DNA of 64,000 nt, taken from positions 124,001 to 188,000 of the forward strand of contig NZ_NSJZ01000003.1 of the NCBI RefSeq assembly GCF_002287065.1, written 5' to 3'. This DNA is from Paracoccus salipaludis (GTDB lineage Bacteria > Pseudomonadota > Alphaproteobacteria > Rhodobacterales > Rhodobacteraceae). The notes beneath the pieces are model-generated. The model made no database searches. It had not been told where the DNA came from and was given only the letters and a program-made list of their open reading frames with translations. Positions 1 to 7,836 of this stretch are shown here, piece by piece (position 1 is the stretch's first letter; every line of letters begins with the position of its first letter). The position numbers and the translations under genes were made by a program.

Positions 1-285
1 TACACCGCGACCCGCCGCGCCGTGCGCGAGATGATCGAGCAGTATGGCGCCTTCGTCGAGGTCCATGTCGCGACCTCGATCGAGGAATGCGAGCGCCGTG
101 ACCGCAAGGGCCTGTACAAGCTGGCGCGCGAAGGCAAGATCAAGGAGTTCACCGGCATCTCGGACCCCTACGAGGAGCCCGCGACGCCCGAACTGCGCGT
201 GCAGACCGAAGGGGTGGACGTGGATTACGCCGCCCAGCAGGTCCTGCTGAAGCTGGAACAGATGGGCCTGATCGGCCTGTCCTGA
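1..285 (+). CDS. cysC: APS kinase domain, C-terminal end (partial)
   Basis: Only the last 94 codons are in the window; the gene enters from the left edge in frame with TAC at position 1. The product resembles the end of adenylylsulfate kinase, which phosphorylates APS to PAPS in sulfate assimilation. Visible family signatures are FVEVHVAT, the ECERRDRKGLYKLAREGKIKEFTG stretch (positions 79-153), and the DPYEEP motif before a C-terminal helix. In Rhodobacterales this domain is commonly the C-terminal part of a fused ATP sulfurylase/APS kinase, and the ending YAAQQVLLKLEQMGLI fits that fusion. Whether the missing part is a sulfurylase or CysN cannot be told here. A strong terminator follows 23 bp after the stop. 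Confidence 0.85.
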   Translation, partial: YTATRRAVREMIEQYGAFVEVHVATSIEECERRDRKGLYKLAREGKIKEFTGISDPYEEPATPELRVQTEGVDVDYAAQQVLLKLEQMGLIGLS

Positions 286-307
286 GCCGCCCATTGACAA
301 GGTCGCC

Positions 308-336
308 GCCCCCCGGTCCAACCGGGGGGCGTTTTT
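308..336 (+). terminator. Rho-independent terminator after cysC
   Basis: Perfect 10-bp stem GCCCCCCGGT / ACCGGGGGGC with a 3-nt loop CCA, followed directly by GTTTTT. It lies just after the sulfate-activation gene and only 13 bp before the next start codon, so it isolates that gene from the glycosyltransferases. Confidence 0.93.
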
Positions 337-349
337 CATTGGGGTGCCG

Positions 350-1129
350 ATGGCCGATCCCGTGCTGATCCTGACGATGAAATGGGGCACGCTGTATGGC
401 GCCGAGGACGTGAACCGCCTCGCCCGGCAGGTGCGCCGCCATCTCTCGCGCCCTTACCGCTTCATCTGCTTCACCGATGACGGGAACGGGATCGGCGAGG
501 GGGTCGAGGTCCTGCCCCTGCCCGAACTGGGGCTGCCCGCGGGCCATGGCGACACGCGCTGGCGCAAGCTGGCGCTGTTCCGCCGCGACCTTGGCGGATT
601 TGCAGGGGCGACGGCGCTTTTCCTGGATCTCGACCTGGTGGTGGTGGACGACCTCGGGCCGTTCTTCGACCTGCCCGGCGACTTCCACATCATCCGCGAC
701 GACGACCTGTTCCGGCCGAAGCCCCTGCGCCGGATCAACCCGGCCCGCGACCGCTTTCTCCATTCGGTCGGCAATTCCTCGGTCTTCCGGTATCAGGTGG
801 GGGCGCATGCCTATATTCTTGACGCCTATCTGGCCGATCCGGCGGCAGCGACGCGGCAGTACGAGATCAGCCAGCAATTCCAGAGCGCCCAGCTGGCCGC
901 GCATGGGCATCTGAACTACTGGCCGCGCGGCTGGTGCGTCAGCTTCAAGAACGATTGCGTGGGCCGGGGGCTGGGCAGCTACCTGCGCGACCCGGCCTGT
1001 CCGCAGGGGGCAAAAATCGTGCTGTTCGCGGGCAATCCCAAGATGGCCGATGTCTTCGCTGGCAGGGGCGGGACATGGTATCGCCGCATCGGCGACATCG
1101 AGTGGCTGCGAAAGGAATGGAGGGGATGA
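350..1129 (+). CDS. Glycosyltransferase-like protein (family A, copy 1)
   Basis: A 259-residue protein with a glycosyltransferase type-A look: a first beta strand ending in KWGTLYGAEDVNRL, then ICFTDDG, then the LFLDLDLVVVDDL segment, whose D-x-D would bind the metal and nucleotide sugar. The C-terminal half has YWPRGWCVSFK and GAKIVLFAG. All of these recur in the protein at 13973-14791, so the two are homologues. ATG at 350 is chosen because GGGG sits 5 nt upstream; a GTG at 344 is the alternative. The stop overlaps the next start (ATGA), so the two genes are translationally coupled. Donor and acceptor are unknown. A terminator ends 13 bp upstream, so any promoter must overlap it or lie further upstream. 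Confidence 0.75.
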   Translation: MADPVLILTMKWGTLYGAEDVNRLARQVRRHLSRPYRFICFTDDGNGIGEGVEVLPLPELGLPAGHGDTRWRKLALFRRDLGGFAGATALFLDLDLVVVDDLGPFFDLPGDFHIIRDDDLFRPKPLRRINPARDRFLHSVGNSSVFRYQVGAHAYILDAYLADPAAATRQYEISQQFQSAQLAAHGHLNYWPRGWCVSFKNDCVGRGLGSYLRDPACPQGAKIVLFAGNPKMADVFAGRGGTWYRRIGDIEWLRKEWRG

Positions 1130-1935
1130 TCGACCAGGCAATCCGACGCTGGAAGCGGGAACGGCGCATAGCGCGGGCGGAAGCCGAGATCCTGGCGCGC
1201 CGAGGCGAGCCCGCGCCGCACGGGTTGCGTTCGCCTTTGATCGTCAGCCTGACCAGCTATCCCGCGCGCTTCGGGTCCCTGCACCTGGTGCTGCGCTCGC
1301 TTCTGACCCAAAGCGTCCGGGCCGATCGCGTCGTCCTGTGGCTGGACGAAGGGGACGAGCATCTGCTGCCACCAGCCGTCACCTCCCTCGGGGTCGAGAC
1401 GCGCATCTGCCCGCGCTGGCGATCCTACAAGAAGATCATCCCCACGCTGATGGAGTGGCCCGAGGCGCATATCGTCACCGCCGATGACGACATCTACTAC
1501 AAGCCGGATTGGCTGGCGGGGCTGGCGCGTCATGCCGACGCCGGCGTCGTCTGCCACCGCGCGCACCGCATCGCGCTGGACCCGGCGGGCGGGCCGCAGC
1601 CCTATGGTGACTGGGAACTCAACATAGGCGCGCCGGAGTGCTCGCCCCTGGTCTTTCCCACGGGGGTGGGGGGCGTGCTCTACGCTCCGGGGATCTTTCA
1701 TGCCGACGTGCTGCGGGAGGACCTGTTCCAGGCCCTTGCCCCGACAGCCGACGACCTGTGGCTTTACTGGATGCACCGGCTTCGCGGCAGCCGGCCCGCC
1801 AAGATCGGCAAGCGTTTTCGCATCACCGAATGGCCCGGCACGCAGTCGCAGAACCTGCGTGCCGGCAACCTGAATGGCGATGGAAACGACCAGGCCATCC
1901 GCGCCCTGACGGAACGGTACGGGTTTCCCCGCTGA
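1126..1935 (+). CDS. Glycosyltransferase-like protein (family B)
   Basis: A 269-residue protein starting at an ATG that overlaps the upstream stop by 4 bp, with GGAATGGAGGGG as ribosome site. The fold looks like a GT-A glycosyltransferase: LIVSLTSYPARFGSLHLVLRSLLTQ resembles the N-terminal nucleotide-binding strand and helix (positions 1237-1311), and HIVTADDDIYYKPDWL carries the acidic metal-binding motif. The C-terminal part has DDLWLYWMHRLRG and a GNDQAIRALTERYG tail. It probably adds a sugar to a surface glycan together with the upstream gene. It is not closely similar to the other transferases here. Longer in-frame starts back to 934 overlap the upstream gene heavily and are unlikely. 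Confidence 0.75.
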   Translation: MIDQAIRRWKRERRIARAEAEILARRGEPAPHGLRSPLIVSLTSYPARFGSLHLVLRSLLTQSVRADRVVLWLDEGDEHLLPPAVTSLGVETRICPRWRSYKKIIPTLMEWPEAHIVTADDDIYYKPDWLAGLARHADAGVVCHRAHRIALDPAGGPQPYGDWELNIGAPECSPLVFPTGVGGVLYAPGIFHADVLREDLFQALAPTADDLWLYWMHRLRGSRPAKIGKRFRITEWPGTQSQNLRAGNLNGDGNDQAIRALTERYGFPR

Positions 1936-1956
1936 CAGCGGGGCGCCGGTTTCGGC

Positions 1957-2181
1957 CTAGTGGACGCTGACCGGGTTCAGTTCGTTCTGGCGGGCCAGGA
2001 CAAAGGCGAGCTTGCGGTCGGCGACCAGCGCCAGGCGCTCGCCATCCACGCCGTGGACGGCATAAAGCGCGTCCAGCTCGGGCGCCTGGGCGCGCACTTC
2101 GTGGGGCAGGCTGTCCATGGCGACGCGACGGATGTAGACGGTGTTGCCGTGGACGGGCAGAAAATCGTGTTTCATGTTCAT
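1957..2181 (-). CDS. DUF1150 family protein
   Basis: A 74-residue protein of the DUF1150 family, common in alphaproteobacteria next to small heat shock genes. It begins MNMKHDFLPV and contains YIRRVAMDSLP and ALYAVHGVDGERLALVADRKLAF, the region typical of the family. The start is the ATG at 2181, with AGGGG 6 nt upstream; the GTG at 2196 would overlap the hsp20 stop. It follows hsp20 by 11 bp in one operon, so it is likely heat-induced with it. Function is unknown; a role as partner of the heat shock protein is only an inference from adjacency. Confidence 0.85.
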   Translation of the reverse strand: MNMKHDFLPVHGNTVYIRRVAMDSLPHEVRAQAPELDALYAVHGVDGERLALVADRKLAFVLARQNELNPVSVH

Positions 2182-2192
2182 GGCGATCCCCT

Positions 2193-2603
2193 TCACTTGC
2201 GGCTGATCGGTATGGTCTTGACAATGCCATGCGGCGTGACACGCCGCAGGTCGATATGCAGCAGCCCATTTTCCAACGCGGCAGCTTCGACCTCGATCCC
2301 TTCGGCCAGCACGAAACTGCGCTGAAAGGCGCGGGCGGCGATGCCGCGATGCAGGAAGACCCGTTCATCCCCCCCCTCGGCCTGGCGGCCGCGGATCACC
2401 AACTGCCGGTCCTCGACCGTCAGCGACAGGTCGTCCTCGGCGAAACCGGCGACGGCCAGGGTGATGCGGAACCCGTCCGGGGCGCGATGCTCGATGTTGT
2501 AGGGCGGGTAGCCCTCGGCCCCCTTGGCGGCGCGCTCGGCCAGCCGTTCAAGCTGGTCGAAGCCCAGCAGATAGGGGTGGGTGCCCAGGGTCATCTTGGT
2601 CAT
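2193..2603 (-). CDS. Small heat shock protein, Hsp20/IbpA family
   Basis: A 136-residue alpha-crystallin domain chaperone that holds unfolding proteins in the cytoplasm. The sequence starts MTKMTLGTHPYLLGFDQLERL, then YPPYNIEHRAPDGFRITLAVAGFAEDDL opens the alpha-crystallin domain, and GIAARAFQRSFVLAEGIEV matches the conserved A-x-R-x-F-x-R-x-F/L region of IbpA-type proteins. The C-terminal VKTIPISRK ends in an I-x-I-like anchor (IPI). Length is normal for the class. It is the first gene of a minus-strand pair with DUF1150, and a sigma-32-like promoter lies 67 to 95 bp upstream. Confidence 0.93.
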   Translation of the reverse strand: MTKMTLGTHPYLLGFDQLERLAERAAKGAEGYPPYNIEHRAPDGFRITLAVAGFAEDDLSLTVEDRQLVIRGRQAEGGDERVFLHRGIAARAFQRSFVLAEGIEVEAAALENGLLHIDLRRVTPHGIVKTIPISRK

Positions 2604-2669
2604 TGGCGTCCTCGGTCAACAAGCGACTGCTTTGGTCCGGCCCCGTTGCGGCGACCGGCCCCGAGGCAG

Positions 2670-2698
2670 ATATGTGGACTGCGGCATCTTCTCGCAAG
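2670..2698 (-). promoter_or_regulatory. Candidate heat-shock (RpoH) promoter for hsp20
   Basis: On the minus strand CTTGCGA (2698-2692) is followed by CACATAT (2676-2670). CTTG and the CCACATAT element are 17 nt apart, close to the alphaproteobacterial sigma-32 pattern of CTTG plus a C-T-A-T-rich -10. It is correctly placed upstream of hsp20. The match is by eye and not perfect. Confidence 0.5.
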
Positions 2699-2703
2699 TG
2701 CCC

Positions 2704-2723
2704 GCTAAGTTTTGCTTAGCAAA
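2704..2723. promoter_or_regulatory. Two overlapping palindromes, hsp20 / ydcH-like intergenic region
   Basis: GCTAAG-TTTTG-CTTAGC (2704-2720) and the 13-nt palindrome TTTGCT-T-AGCAAA (2711-2723) share their CTTAGC portion. They sit just upstream of the candidate hsp20 promoter and 50 bp before the YdcH-like gene, in the only AT-rich patch of the area. Likely a regulator site or an alternative hairpin; no regulator is identified. Confidence 0.4.
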
Positions 2724-2773
2724 GCGAAAAACCCGGCGTATGCTGCAGCTGCGCAAGGCAGGCCAAGCAGAAG

Positions 2774-2992
2774 ATGAACGCCCACCACGAGATGTCGCCC
2801 GAGGAAATCGCCCGCACCCGGCTGGAAGGCCTGCGGCGCGAACACCGCGAACTGGACGAGGCGATTGCCGGCATGGCCGCGGGCGGGGTCGTGTGCAGCC
2901 TGACGCTGGGCCGGATGAAGCGGCAGAAGCTTGCGCTGAAAGACCGCATCGCCCGGCTGGAAGACGAACTGACCCCCGACATCATCGCCTGA
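2774..2992 (+). CDS. YdcH-like DUF465 protein
   Basis: A 72-residue, mostly helical protein of the DUF465/YdcH type. The pattern [18 protein letters not shown] followed by [22 protein letters not shown] gives two charged helices with a heptad-like spacing, typical of this short coiled-coil family, whose members end close to an LK(R)xK-x-x-L-K-D-x-I motif. It lies 55 bp before purE on the same strand. Function in the cell is not established. The start at 2774 gives the normal length; a weak purine-rich AGCAGAAG precedes it. Confidence 0.82.
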   Translation: MNAHHEMSPEEIARTRLEGLRREHRELDEAIAGMAAGGVVCSLTLGRMKRQKLALKDRIARLEDELTPDIIA

Positions 2993-3047
2993 TTGCACCC
3001 GTCCGCGCCGCCGGTATGATGCGGGCTTTCCGCGAAGGGGGCAGGGG

Positions 3048-3533
3048 ATGACGGTTCCGGTCGGCATCATCATGGGCAGCCAGTCCGACTGGGCCACGAT
3101 GAAGGAAGCGGCGGCGGTTCTGGACGAGTTGGGCGTGGGGTACGAAACGCGCATCGTCAGCGCCCATCGCACGCCGGACCGCCTGTGGGACTATGGCCGT
3201 TCCGCCGTGGATCGCGGCCTTCGGGTCATCGTCGCGGGGGCGGGCGGCGCGGCGCACCTGCCGGGCATGATGGCGTCCAAGACCCGCCTTCCCGTGATCG
3301 GCGTACCGGTCCAGACCCGCGCCCTGAACGGCGTGGACTCGCTTTATTCCATCGTCCAGATGCCCAAGGGCTATCCCGTGGCCACCATGGCCATCGGCGC
3401 GGCGGGGGCGGCCAACGCCGGCCTGATGGCCGCCGCGATCTTGGCGCTGGACGACCCGGCGCTGGCGCAGCGGCTGGACGCCTGGCGCGAGGCGCTGTCC
3501 GCCTCGATCCCGCAGGAGCCCGTCGATGACTGA
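3048..3533 (+). CDS. purE: N5-carboxyaminoimidazole ribonucleotide mutase
   Basis: PurE, 161 residues, converts N5-CAIR to CAIR in de novo purine synthesis. Class I signatures are clear: GSQSDW at 10-15, SAHRTPDR at 38-45 with the catalytic His, and [11 protein letters not shown] at 64-74. Pairing with purK, whose start overlaps the purE stop by 8 bp, fits the class I (ATP-dependent two-step) route. GGGGGCAGGGG precedes the ATG as ribosome site. Cytoplasmic octamer in the family. Other purine genes in the window are purF (58.1 kb) and guaA (31.8 kb), not linked to this pair. Confidence 0.97.
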   Translation: MTVPVGIIMGSQSDWATMKEAAAVLDELGVGYETRIVSAHRTPDRLWDYGRSAVDRGLRVIVAGAGGAAHLPGMMASKTRLPVIGVPVQTRALNGVDSLYSIVQMPKGYPVATMAIGAAGAANAGLMAAAILALDDPALAQRLDAWREALSASIPQEPVDD

Positions 3534-4584
3534 GACCCTGAAGCCCGGCGCCACCATCGGCATCCTCGGCGGCGGCCAGCTTGGCCGGATGCTCTCCGTC
3601 GCGGCCAGCCGCCTGGGCTATCGCTGCCACATCTTCGAGCCCGGCGCCGCGCCCGCCGCCGATGTGGCCCACCGCCTGACGACCGCGCCCTACGAGAGCG
3701 AATCCGCCCTGCGCGACTTCGCCGCCTCGGTCGATGTCGTGACCTACGAGTTCGAGAACGTCCCCGCCGCCTCGCTGGACCTGATCGAAAGCCTCGCGCC
3801 CATCCGCCCCAACCGCAGGGCGCTGTCGGTCAGCCAGGACCGGCTGGACGAGAAGGACTTCCTTTCCGGCCTCGGCCTGACCACCGCGCCTTATGCCCGC
3901 GTCGAGTCCGCCGAAGACCTGGTCGCCGCGATGGGGGGACAGGATCGCGCGATCCTCAAGACCCGGCGCTTCGGCTATGACGGCAAGGGGCAGGTCCGCA
4001 TCGGGGCGGGCGACGACCTCGCCTCCGCCTGGGCGCTGGTGAACGCGCCCGCGGTGCTGGAAGGCTTCGTCGATTTCACCGCCGAGATCAGCGTCATCGT
4101 CGCGCGTGGCCAGGACGGCGCCGTCGCGGCCTTTGACCCCGGCCTGAACGTCCACCGCGAAGGCATCCTGCGCACGACCACCGTGCCCTGCGGGCTGCCC
4201 GCGCGGCTGATCCCCGACGCGGTGCTGATCGCCAGCCGCATCGTCACCGCGCTGGACTACGTGGGCGTGATGGGGGTCGAACTGTTCGTCACCCCGCGCG
4301 GCCTTGTCGTCAACGAGATCGCGCCGCGCGTCCACAACTCGGGCCACTGGACGCAGGCGGGCTGCGCCGTGGACCAGTTCGAGCAGCACATCCGCGCCGT
4401 GGCGGGCCTTCCGCTGGGAGACGGCAAGCGGCACGCCGACGTGGTGATGGAGAACCTGATCGGCGACGACATCGACCGCCTGCCCGACTGGCTCGCGCAG
4501 TCCGAGACCCAGGTCCACCTTTACGGCAAGGCCGAGGCCCGGCCGGGCCGCAAGATGGGCCACGTCAACATCATCCGCCGCTGA
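3526..4584 (+). CDS. purK: N5-carboxyaminoimidazole ribonucleotide synthase
   Basis: PurK, 352 residues, an ATP-grasp enzyme making N5-CAIR from AIR, ATP and bicarbonate. [12 protein letters not shown] at 12-23 is the N-terminal nucleotide-fold signature, [10 protein letters not shown] follows, and [12 protein letters not shown] is the conserved AIR/ATP loop. [13 protein letters not shown] near the C-terminus is the family's metal and substrate motif. Its ATG overlaps the purE reading frame by 8 bp, so translation is coupled. The product feeds PurE directly. Confidence 0.97.
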   Translation: MTETLKPGATIGILGGGQLGRMLSVAASRLGYRCHIFEPGAAPAADVAHRLTTAPYESESALRDFAASVDVVTYEFENVPAASLDLIESLAPIRPNRRALSVSQDRLDEKDFLSGLGLTTAPYARVESAEDLVAAMGGQDRAILKTRRFGYDGKGQVRIGAGDDLASAWALVNAPAVLEGFVDFTAEISVIVARGQDGAVAAFDPGLNVHREGILRTTTVPCGLPARLIPDAVLIASRIVTALDYVGVMGVELFVTPRGLVVNEIAPRVHNSGHWTQAGCAVDQFEQHIRAVAGLPLGDGKRHADVVMENLIGDDIDRLPDWLAQSETQVHLYGKAEARPGRKMGHVNIIRR

Positions 4585-4606
4585 CGCCCCTGCGCGGCAA
4601 GCGGGT

Positions 4607-4624
4607 TTCTTCCTGACCCAAATA
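4607..4624 (-). repeat. Dispersed intergenic 18-mer element, copy a
   Basis: On the minus strand: TATTTGGGTCAGGAAGAA. It is one of four related intergenic elements in the window; the others are at 10888, 14872 and 61930. Here it lies between the convergent purK and dipeptidase genes, next to a 12-bp hairpin. Copies a and b share TATTTG, then 6 variable bases, then GAAGAA. Confidence 0.55.
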
Positions 4625-4628
4625 CCCA

Positions 4629-4660
4629 TTGCGGCGGTGCCACCCTGCGCACCGCCGCAA
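4629..4660. terminator. Hairpin between convergent purK and dipeptidase genes
   Basis: Perfect 12-bp stem TTGCGGCGGTGC / GCACCGCCGCAA with an 8-nt loop, placed between two converging genes. There is no U-tract on either side, so it may act as a weak bidirectional terminator or an RNA 3'-end stabiliser. Confidence 0.5.
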
Positions 4661-4662
4661 GT

Positions 4663-5871
4663 TCACGCGCGCGGCAGCACCTCGCGCAGATAGCGCACCA
4701 TGTTGCCGCCCATGACCTTGGCGATCTGCGCCTCGGTCAGTCCTGCATCCATCAGCGCCTGCGTCAGCGCCGGCAGCCCCGCCGCGTCGAAGGGCACGCC
4801 GACCGAGCCGTCCCAGTCCGACCCGAGCGCCACGTGGTCTTCGCCCACCAGCGCGATCGCGGCGGCGATCGCCGCCGCGATCCCGGCGGGGCTGTCGTTG
4901 CAGGTGACGTCCGGCCAGAAGCCGATGCCGACGATTCCGCCGCTGGCCGCCACCGCACGAAGCAGGTCGTCCTGAAGGTTCCGCGGCGTGTTGCAGGCGC
5001 CATGCACGCCGGTGTGGCTGATGATGGGCCGCGTGCCCGGCATTGCCAGCACGTCGCGCACCATCTGCGGCGAGGCATGGGCCAGGTCGATCACCATCCC
5101 GCGCCGCACCGCCTCGGCCACGACCTCGCGGCCGAAACCGGACAGGCCCGCCTGCGACTGCCCGTGCAGCGAGCCGCCGAGTTCGTTGTCGAAGAAATGC
5201 GTGAGCCCCACCAGCCGATAGCCCGCGCCCTCCAGCACGCCGAGGTTGCCGAGATCTCCCTCCAGCGGATGCGCGCCTTCCATTCCCAGGATCGCGCCGA
5301 TGACACGGCGGCCCGCCGCGCGATCCGCCAGCACGGCGTCGAGGTCCTCGCGGGTGCGGATCAGCCGCAGCCGCCCGGGTTCCGCCTCGGCGAGGTGCCG
5401 CAGCCGGGCGGCCTGGTCCAGCGCCCGCTCCTTGAGGCTGAACCAGGTCTGCACCGGGCGAAGCTGCCCGATCACCAGCGGCGTGATGTTGTCCGGGGCC
5501 TCGGTCTCGTTCTCGGCATAGTTCTGGCCGCGCGGGCTGCGGGTGACGGCGGTGAAGACCTGCAAGGCGACGTTGCCTTGGTCCAGCCGGGGCAGGTCCA
5601 CATGGCCCTCGGCGCGGCGCACCGACAGATCGCGGTCCCACAGCAGGGCGTCGGCGTGCAGATCGCCGATGACCAGCCGGTCATGCAGCGCCCGCGCCTC
5701 GGCCGAGACCGGCCACGCGGCCTTGGCCGTGACCGGGTTCAAGCGGTCCGCAGCGATGCGCGGGCCGAAGACGAAGAAGGCGGCGACCGCCAGCACGACC
5801 ATCGCCGCAAGCACCCACAGGGCGCGGACGAGGCGGCTCCGGCGGCGCTGGCGGAAGGGGTCGCGCGCCAT
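4663..5871 (-). CDS. Membrane-anchored dipeptidase (peptidase M19)
   Basis: A 402-residue zinc dipeptidase of the renal-dipeptidase family, cutting dipeptides (including some D-residues) outside the cytoplasm. A basic N-terminus (RQRRRSRLVR) and one hydrophobic segment at about 17-36 form a membrane anchor with the catalytic domain in the periplasm. Family motifs are GDLHADAL (H72 and D74 as metal ligands), GMEGAHPLEGDLG with the bridging Glu, LTHFFDNELGGS, SHTGVHGACNTPRN and ALGSDWDGS. It is 5 bp downstream of pepF, so the two peptidase genes probably form an operon. The physiological substrate is not visible. Confidence 0.9.
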   Translation of the reverse strand: MARDPFRQRRRSRLVRALWVLAAMVVLAVAAFFVFGPRIAADRLNPVTAKAAWPVSAEARALHDRLVIGDLHADALLWDRDLSVRRAEGHVDLPRLDQGNVALQVFTAVTRSPRGQNYAENETEAPDNITPLVIGQLRPVQTWFSLKERALDQAARLRHLAEAEPGRLRLIRTREDLDAVLADRAAGRRVIGAILGMEGAHPLEGDLGNLGVLEGAGYRLVGLTHFFDNELGGSLHGQSQAGLSGFGREVVAEAVRRGMVIDLAHASPQMVRDVLAMPGTRPIISHTGVHGACNTPRNLQDDLLRAVAASGGIVGIGFWPDVTCNDSPAGIAAAIAAAIALVGEDHVALGSDWDGSVGVPFDAAGLPALTQALMDAGLTEAQIAKVMGGNMVRYLREVLPRA

Positions 5872-5875
5872 CCCC

Positions 5876-7705
5876 TCAGGCTTCCATCGCCTCGAGTTCG
5901 TCGATGAAGCCCTCGATCATGGAGAGGCCCTTGTCCCAGAAGGCCGGATCCGCCGCGTCCAGCCCGAAGGGCGCCAGCAGTTCCGAGTGGTGCTTGGAGC
6001 CACCCGCGCGCAGCATGTCGAAATACTTCGCCTGGAAGCCCTCGGGCTGCGCCTCGTAGGCCGCGTAAAGCGCGTTCACCAGCCCGTCGCCGAAGGCATA
6101 GGCATAGACGTAGAAGGGCGAGTGCACGAAATGCGGGACATAGGTCCAGAAGCTTTCGTAGCCCGGCATGAACTCGAAGGCGTCGCCCAGCGACTCATGC
6201 TGCACCGACATCCAGATCGCGTTGATGTCGTCGGGGGTCAGTTCGCCCTCGGCGCGGGCCGCGTGCAGGCGGCATTCGAAGTCGTAGAAGGCGATCTGGC
6301 GCACGACCGTGTTGATCATGTCCTCGACCTTGCCCGCCAGCAGGGCCTTGCGCTGGGCCGGGTCGGTCGTCTTTGCCAGCAGCGCGCGGAAGGTCAGCAT
6401 CTCGCCGAAGACCGACGCCGTTTCCGCCAGCGTCAGGGGCGTCGAGGAGAGCAGTTCCCCCTGGCCCGCCGCCAGCCGCTGGTGGACGCCGTGGCCCAGT
6501 TCATGCGCCAGCGTCATCACGTCGCGCGGCTTGCCGAGATAGTTCAGCAGCACATAGGGATGCGCGTCGGTGACGGTCGGATGCGCGAAGGCGCCCGGCG
6601 ACTTGCCCGGCTTCACGCCCGCGTCGATCCAGCCCTTCTCGAAGAACGGCTGCGCCAGTTCCGCCAGTTCGGGGTCGAAGCCCGCATAAGCGTCCAGCAC
6701 CGTCTGGCGCGCCTCGTCCCATCCGACCAGCCGGGGGTTTTCCTGCGGCAGCGGCGCGTTGCGGTCCCAGACCTGCAACTTGTCAAGGCCGAGCCACCTG
6801 GCCTTCAGCCGGTAGTAGCGGTGCGACAGGCGCGGATAGGCTGCCACCACGGCATCGCGCAGCGCCTGCACGACCTCGGGTTCCACATGGTTCGACAGGT
6901 GCCGCGCCGTCTGGGGCGTCGGCATCTTGCGCCACTTGTCCTCGATCGCCTTTTCCTTGGCGAGCGTGTTGTGGATGCGCGAGAAGAGCTTGACGTTGTC
7001 GCCGAAGACCTTGGCCAGCGCCTTCGCCCCCGCCTCGCGGCGCGAACGGTCGTGGTCGGTCAGCAGGTTCAGCGTGGCTTCCAGCCCCAGTTCCTCGCCA
7101 TCCACGTCAAAGGTCAGGCTGGCGGTAGTCTCGTCGAACAGCCGGTTCCAGGCGGCGGCGCCCACGACCGAGTTGTCGTGCAGGAACTTCTCCAGCTCGT
7201 CGGAAAGCTGGTAGGGCCGCATCGCCCGCATCCGGTCGAAGACGGGCTTGTAGCGCGCCGGGCCGTCCTTTGCACCGAAGGTCGCCTGATAGACGTCCTC
7301 CGGGATGCGGTTGAATTCCAGGCTGAAGAAGACCAGCGGGGTCGTCATGTCCGTGATCTTCGCCTGCAGGTCGCCCAGGGTCTTGGCGCGCGCGGCGTCG
7401 GTCGTGTTCTGGTAATAGCGCAGGCCCGCATAGGACATGATGCGCCCGGCGATCAGGTCGATCTCTTCGTAGCGCCGGATGCAGTCCAGCATCTCGGCGG
7501 GCGTCAGGCCGGCCAGCTTGCCCTCGTAATCGGCGGCGAAGCTGGCGCAGGCCTTTTCCAGCCGCTCCAGGTCGCGGGACAGTTCCGGCGCATCGGGCGA
7601 GGGGTAAAGGTCCGTCAGGTCCCATTCCGGCAGGTCCCCGAGAGCGAGGGCCCCGCTGGCTTCGGCATCGCGCATCAGGCTGTCGCGCAGGGGCAGGCGG
7701 GTCAT
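5876..7705 (-). CDS. pepF: Oligoendopeptidase F (M3B metallopeptidase)
   Basis: A 609-residue zinc peptidase that degrades short peptides in the cytoplasm. The HELGH zinc site falls at about residue 400, followed by LAETASVFGE with the third ligand Glu; this is the M3 family arrangement. The C-terminal ESFWTYVPHFVHSPFYVYAYAFG region and the GGSKHHSELLAPFGLD stretch are typical of the PepF/M3 clade. The ATG at 7705 is chosen because GGAG lies 6 nt upstream; ORF extension to 7762 has no support. Transcribed with the M19 dipeptidase 4 bp downstream. Divergent from metY. Confidence 0.93.
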   Translation of the reverse strand: MTRLPLRDSLMRDAEASGALALGDLPEWDLTDLYPSPDAPELSRDLERLEKACASFAADYEGKLAGLTPAEMLDCIRRYEEIDLIAGRIMSYAGLRYYQNTTDAARAKTLGDLQAKITDMTTPLVFFSLEFNRIPEDVYQATFGAKDGPARYKPVFDRMRAMRPYQLSDELEKFLHDNSVVGAAAWNRLFDETTASLTFDVDGEELGLEATLNLLTDHDRSRREAGAKALAKVFGDNVKLFSRIHNTLAKEKAIEDKWRKMPTPQTARHLSNHVEPEVVQALRDAVVAAYPRLSHRYYRLKARWLGLDKLQVWDRNAPLPQENPRLVGWDEARQTVLDAYAGFDPELAELAQPFFEKGWIDAGVKPGKSPGAFAHPTVTDAHPYVLLNYLGKPRDVMTLAHELGHGVHQRLAAGQGELLSSTPLTLAETASVFGEMLTFRALLAKTTDPAQRKALLAGKVEDMINTVVRQIAFYDFECRLHAARAEGELTPDDINAIWMSVQHESLGDAFEFMPGYESFWTYVPHFVHSPFYVYAYAFGDGLVNALYAAYEAQPEGFQAKYFDMLRAGGSKHHSELLAPFGLDAADPAFWDKGLSMIEGFIDELEAMEA

Positions 7706-7836
7706 GGTCGTCTCCATTTTCAGCGTTGCCCAACATCTGTCCCCTCGGGGCCGCCGGTTCAACCCGTCGCGCAGGCGATTGCCAGAGGGCCGCGCCGCGC
7801 CTAGCCTCTTGCCCGACGACCCAAGGGGAGAGTTCC

